From Paracoccaceae bacterium (GTDB lineage: Bacteria > Pseudomonadota > Alphaproteobacteria > Rhodobacterales > Rhodobacteraceae), in the NCBI GenBank assembly GCA_902602765.1, contig CACKSH010000002.1, forward strand, positions 117,420 to 181,419: a DNA stretch of 64,000 nt. The letters are read 5' to 3'. Shown here one piece after another: positions 63,593-64,000 of the stretch. A program made the position numbers and the translations under genes. Position 1 is the first letter of the stretch, and each line of letters starts with the position of its first letter. The notes beneath the pieces are model-generated. The model searched no databases. It worked only from the letters and a program-made list of their open reading frames with translations, and was not told the origin of the DNA.

Positions 63593-63951
63593 TTTACTTT
63601 ATCAGCTTCTGTATCATTTCCAAATATAGGCATAACATCAGCAACTATAACGGAGTTTTCATGCACAGCACGTTCCATGAGTTGTTTTTCTTCAGGGTCA
63701 ATTTCATGTCCGTTGCTTAGTCTTTCTTGAATTGAACCATAACCAACAACATTCAGTGGTGCCATATTAGATTGCCTCAATGTTGCAACGGCCTCTCGAA
63801 CAGCCTCATCTTCATCAACACCAGTAGAGTAGCAAATCAATGTTGCCCCAGTGGCTTTTTTTGGAAGACCATCCTCCTTTGAACGCCCTAAGTTTACTTC
63901 TAAAGTATATATAGCACGATGATTTTTATTATCTTCGAAGTTTTTTTTCAT
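63589..63951 (-). CDS. Conserved-looking hypothetical protein
   Basis: ORF overlapping the HAD gene by 4 nt; likely start MKKNFEDNKNHRA at 63951 (track lists 63993). Confidence 0.65.
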   Translation of the reverse strand: MKKNFEDNKNHRAIYTLEVNLGRSKEDGLPKKATGATLICYSTGVDEDEAVREAVATLRQSNMAPLNVVGYGSIQERLSNGHEIDPEEKQLMERAVHENSVIVADVMPIFGNDTEADKVN

Positions 63952-64000
63952 ACAAGCTACAGATTTTCCAGCTTCTTTAGACCGGAAAATCATATCCTAA

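Overview
A 64 kb window of an AT-rich alphaproteobacterial chromosome, probably Rhodobacterales. That call rests on recognised gene families and gene order: regB/senC/regA beside ahcY, addAB-hslUV, hemD-mic60-hemY, and deoC with an ALDH16-type aldehyde dehydrogenase. Positions 1-13.5 kb look accessory and catabolic: a PfkB kinase, a TRAP transporter, a Gfo/Idh oxidoreductase with a GntR/FCD regulator, an M20 peptidase, an SDR, a CxPxR sulfatase, several very small ORFs and large non-coding gaps. From about 13.5 kb onward it is mostly compact core genome: yhhQ, arfB, HU, aroC, thiBPQ, hslUV, trxA, addAB, tsaE, regBA, ahcY, gpsA, tsaD, hemD, mic60, hemY, ppaC, ribF, gyrB, a SitABCD-type metal ABC transporter, deoC, ALDH16, RNase R and dapE. 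I found no rRNA, tRNA, CRISPR array, prophage or transposase. The most interesting signals are RNA-level: (i) an intergenic element before arfB with a 15-nt Shine-Dalgarno match to the 16S 3' end, an 18-codon mini-ORF, an internal anti-SD mimic and a terminator; (ii) a compact preQ1-I-like riboswitch directly before yhhQ; (iii) a TPP riboswitch before thiBPQ with a readable SD-sequestering expression platform; (iv) a terminator-like hairpin inside the dctQ coding sequence; (v) orphan terminators in large gaps that suggest sRNAs. All calls are by reading; no database search was run.
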